7,355 nucleotides of DNA from an uncultured Clostridia bacterium. Its GTDB lineage: Bacteria > Bacillota > Clostridia > Oscillospirales > CAG-382. Positions within the stretch are counted from its first letter, which is position 1, and every line of letters starts with the position of its first letter. The notes under the pieces were generated by a model. The model was not told the origin of the DNA. It saw only the letters and a list, made by a program, of their open reading frames with translations, and ran no database searches. Below are positions 6,531 to 7,355 of the stretch, one piece after another. The position numbers and the translations under genes are program-made. The stretch lies in NCBI GenBank assembly GCA_905235695.1, contig CAJOMW010000044.1:1-7355 (forward strand), given 5' to 3'.

Positions 6531-7355
6531 ATGGCACGCCATATAAACATACCCGTCTTTATTCCGCACGAAGGCTGCAACAACGCCTGCGTCTTCTGCA
6601 ACCAGAGGACGATAACAGGCGTAAGAGAAAGAGCGGACAGAGACATAAGGCCGGAGATAGACAGAGCGCTCGGAACGTATGAAGGCGGCTGCGAAGATGC
6701 GGAGATAGCCTTTTTCGGCGGCAGTTTTACGGGAATCGACAGAAAAACGATGGTAAAACTACTCGAAACGGCGTATTCATACGTCAGGGACGGCAAGGTG
6801 TCGTCGATACGCCTGTCAACGCGCCCGGATTATATAGACGAGGAAATTCTCGATATTCTGAAAGCGCACGGAGTCACGGCGATCGAGCTCGGCTTGCAGA
6901 GCATGAGCGATAAGGTACTGCTCGAATCAAAGCGCGGACATACGGCAAAGACGTCGGAAAAGGCGTGCAAGCTCATAAAAGAGTACGGCTTTGAGCTTAC
7001 GGGACAGATGATGATAGGTCTTCCGGGAAGCACAGGCGAGGACGAGCTGCACACCGCAGAAAAAATAGCCGACATGAAATGCGACTGCGCAAGGATATAT
7101 CCGACTGTCGTCTTTGAGGACACGGAGCTTTGCGAAATGGCAAGGCGAGGCGACTATGAGCCGCTGACGGTGGAGGAAGCGATAGAGCGAAGCGTCGGAG
7201 TATATGAGATATTCGTAAGGCGGAACGTGAAGCTGCTGAGGATAGGTCTCCAGTCGACTGAGGCTCTCGTGAGCGGAGACGGAATATACGCAGGGGCGAA
7301 CCACAGTGCGCTCGGAGAGCTTATCGAGGGAGAGTACTATTACAGACTGCTCTCA
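6531..7355 (+). CDS. Elp3-like radical SAM protein (3' end outside window)
   Basis: The frame is open from ATG 6531 to the window edge, giving 275 residues without a stop. The radical SAM cluster motif is C16-x3-C20-x2-C23, which binds a 4Fe-4S cluster and cleaves S-adenosylmethionine. Further blocks are FFGGSFTGID at 61-70, RLSTRPDYID at 94-103, ELGLQSMSD at 119-127, GQMMIGLPGS at 158-167, RIYPTVVFEDTEL at 188-200 and RIGLQ at 237-241. The pattern resembles the radical SAM half of Elp3, the tRNA wobble-uridine enzyme, and matches a clostridial family that usually lies between rnc and smc. Whether an acetyltransferase domain follows cannot be seen. An additional pair, C184 and C186, might bind metal or be incidental. 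The start is four bases after the rnc stop with no strong ribosome binding site at normal distance (AAAGAG at 6518-6523 is the best), suggesting coupling to rnc translation. The substrate is unknown, so no symbol is given. Confidence 0.9.
   Translation, partial: MARHINIPVFIPHEGCNNACVFCNQRTITGVRERADRDIRPEIDRALGTYEGGCEDAEIAFFGGSFTGIDRKTMVKLLETAYSYVRDGKVSSIRLSTRPDYIDEEILDILKAHGVTAIELGLQSMSDKVLLESKRGHTAKTSEKACKLIKEYGFELTGQMMIGLPGSTGEDELHTAEKIADMKCDCARIYPTVVFEDTELCEMARRGDYEPLTVEEAIERSVGVYEIFVRRNVKLLRIGLQSTEALVSGDGIYAGANHSALGELIEGEYYYRLLS

Overview
The window reads as a stretch of ordinary chromosome from a member of the Firmicutes (Bacillota), most likely an uncultured or gut/rumen-type Clostridia. 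The grounds are gene content, the plsX–rnc–radical SAM order typical of that group, strong AGGAGG-type ribosome binding sites, non-ATG starts, and frequent ATA (Ile) and AGA/AGG (Arg) codons in genes of otherwise moderate G+C. All six genes lie on the + strand, five complete and the last cut by the window edge. Spacing is tight (4 to 96 bases), no convincing intrinsic terminator is visible between them, and codon use looks uniform, so I see no sign of horizontal transfer, mobile elements, CRISPR or RNA genes. No stretch over 300 bases lacks a gene.

Layout: bases 1-153 are an AT-rich leader (1-117 is about 26% G+C by hand count) with a good sigma-A-type promoter candidate and a short perfect dyad over the predicted transcription start. 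Then come: a SpoU/TrmH-family RNA 2'-O-methyltransferase (154-960); dprA, a RecA loader for single-stranded DNA (1057-2403); topA, DNA topoisomerase I with four C-terminal zinc ribbons, starting at GTG (2480-4741); plsX, phosphate acyltransferase of phospholipid synthesis (4754-5764); rnc, ribonuclease III, starting at TTG (5819-6526); and the first 275 codons of an Elp3-like radical SAM protein (6531-7355, open at the edge), which in related genomes is usually followed by smc and ftsY.

The genes look like a housekeeping operon or two merged ones: RNA modification and processing (SpoU methylase, RNase III, perhaps the radical SAM protein), DNA topology and strand handling (TopA, DprA) and membrane lipid synthesis (PlsX). 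Two blocks usually seen apart, methylase–dprA–topA and plsX–rnc–radical SAM, are joined here with only 12 bases between topA and plsX, and the acpP gene that often sits between plsX and rnc is absent.

I found no convincing undescribed system. The points most worth a second look are the lysine-rich linker and divergent signature residues of DprA, the uncharacterised radical SAM protein, the promoter-overlapping dyad with a Fur-box-like core, and the plsX–rnc junction with its TTG start.
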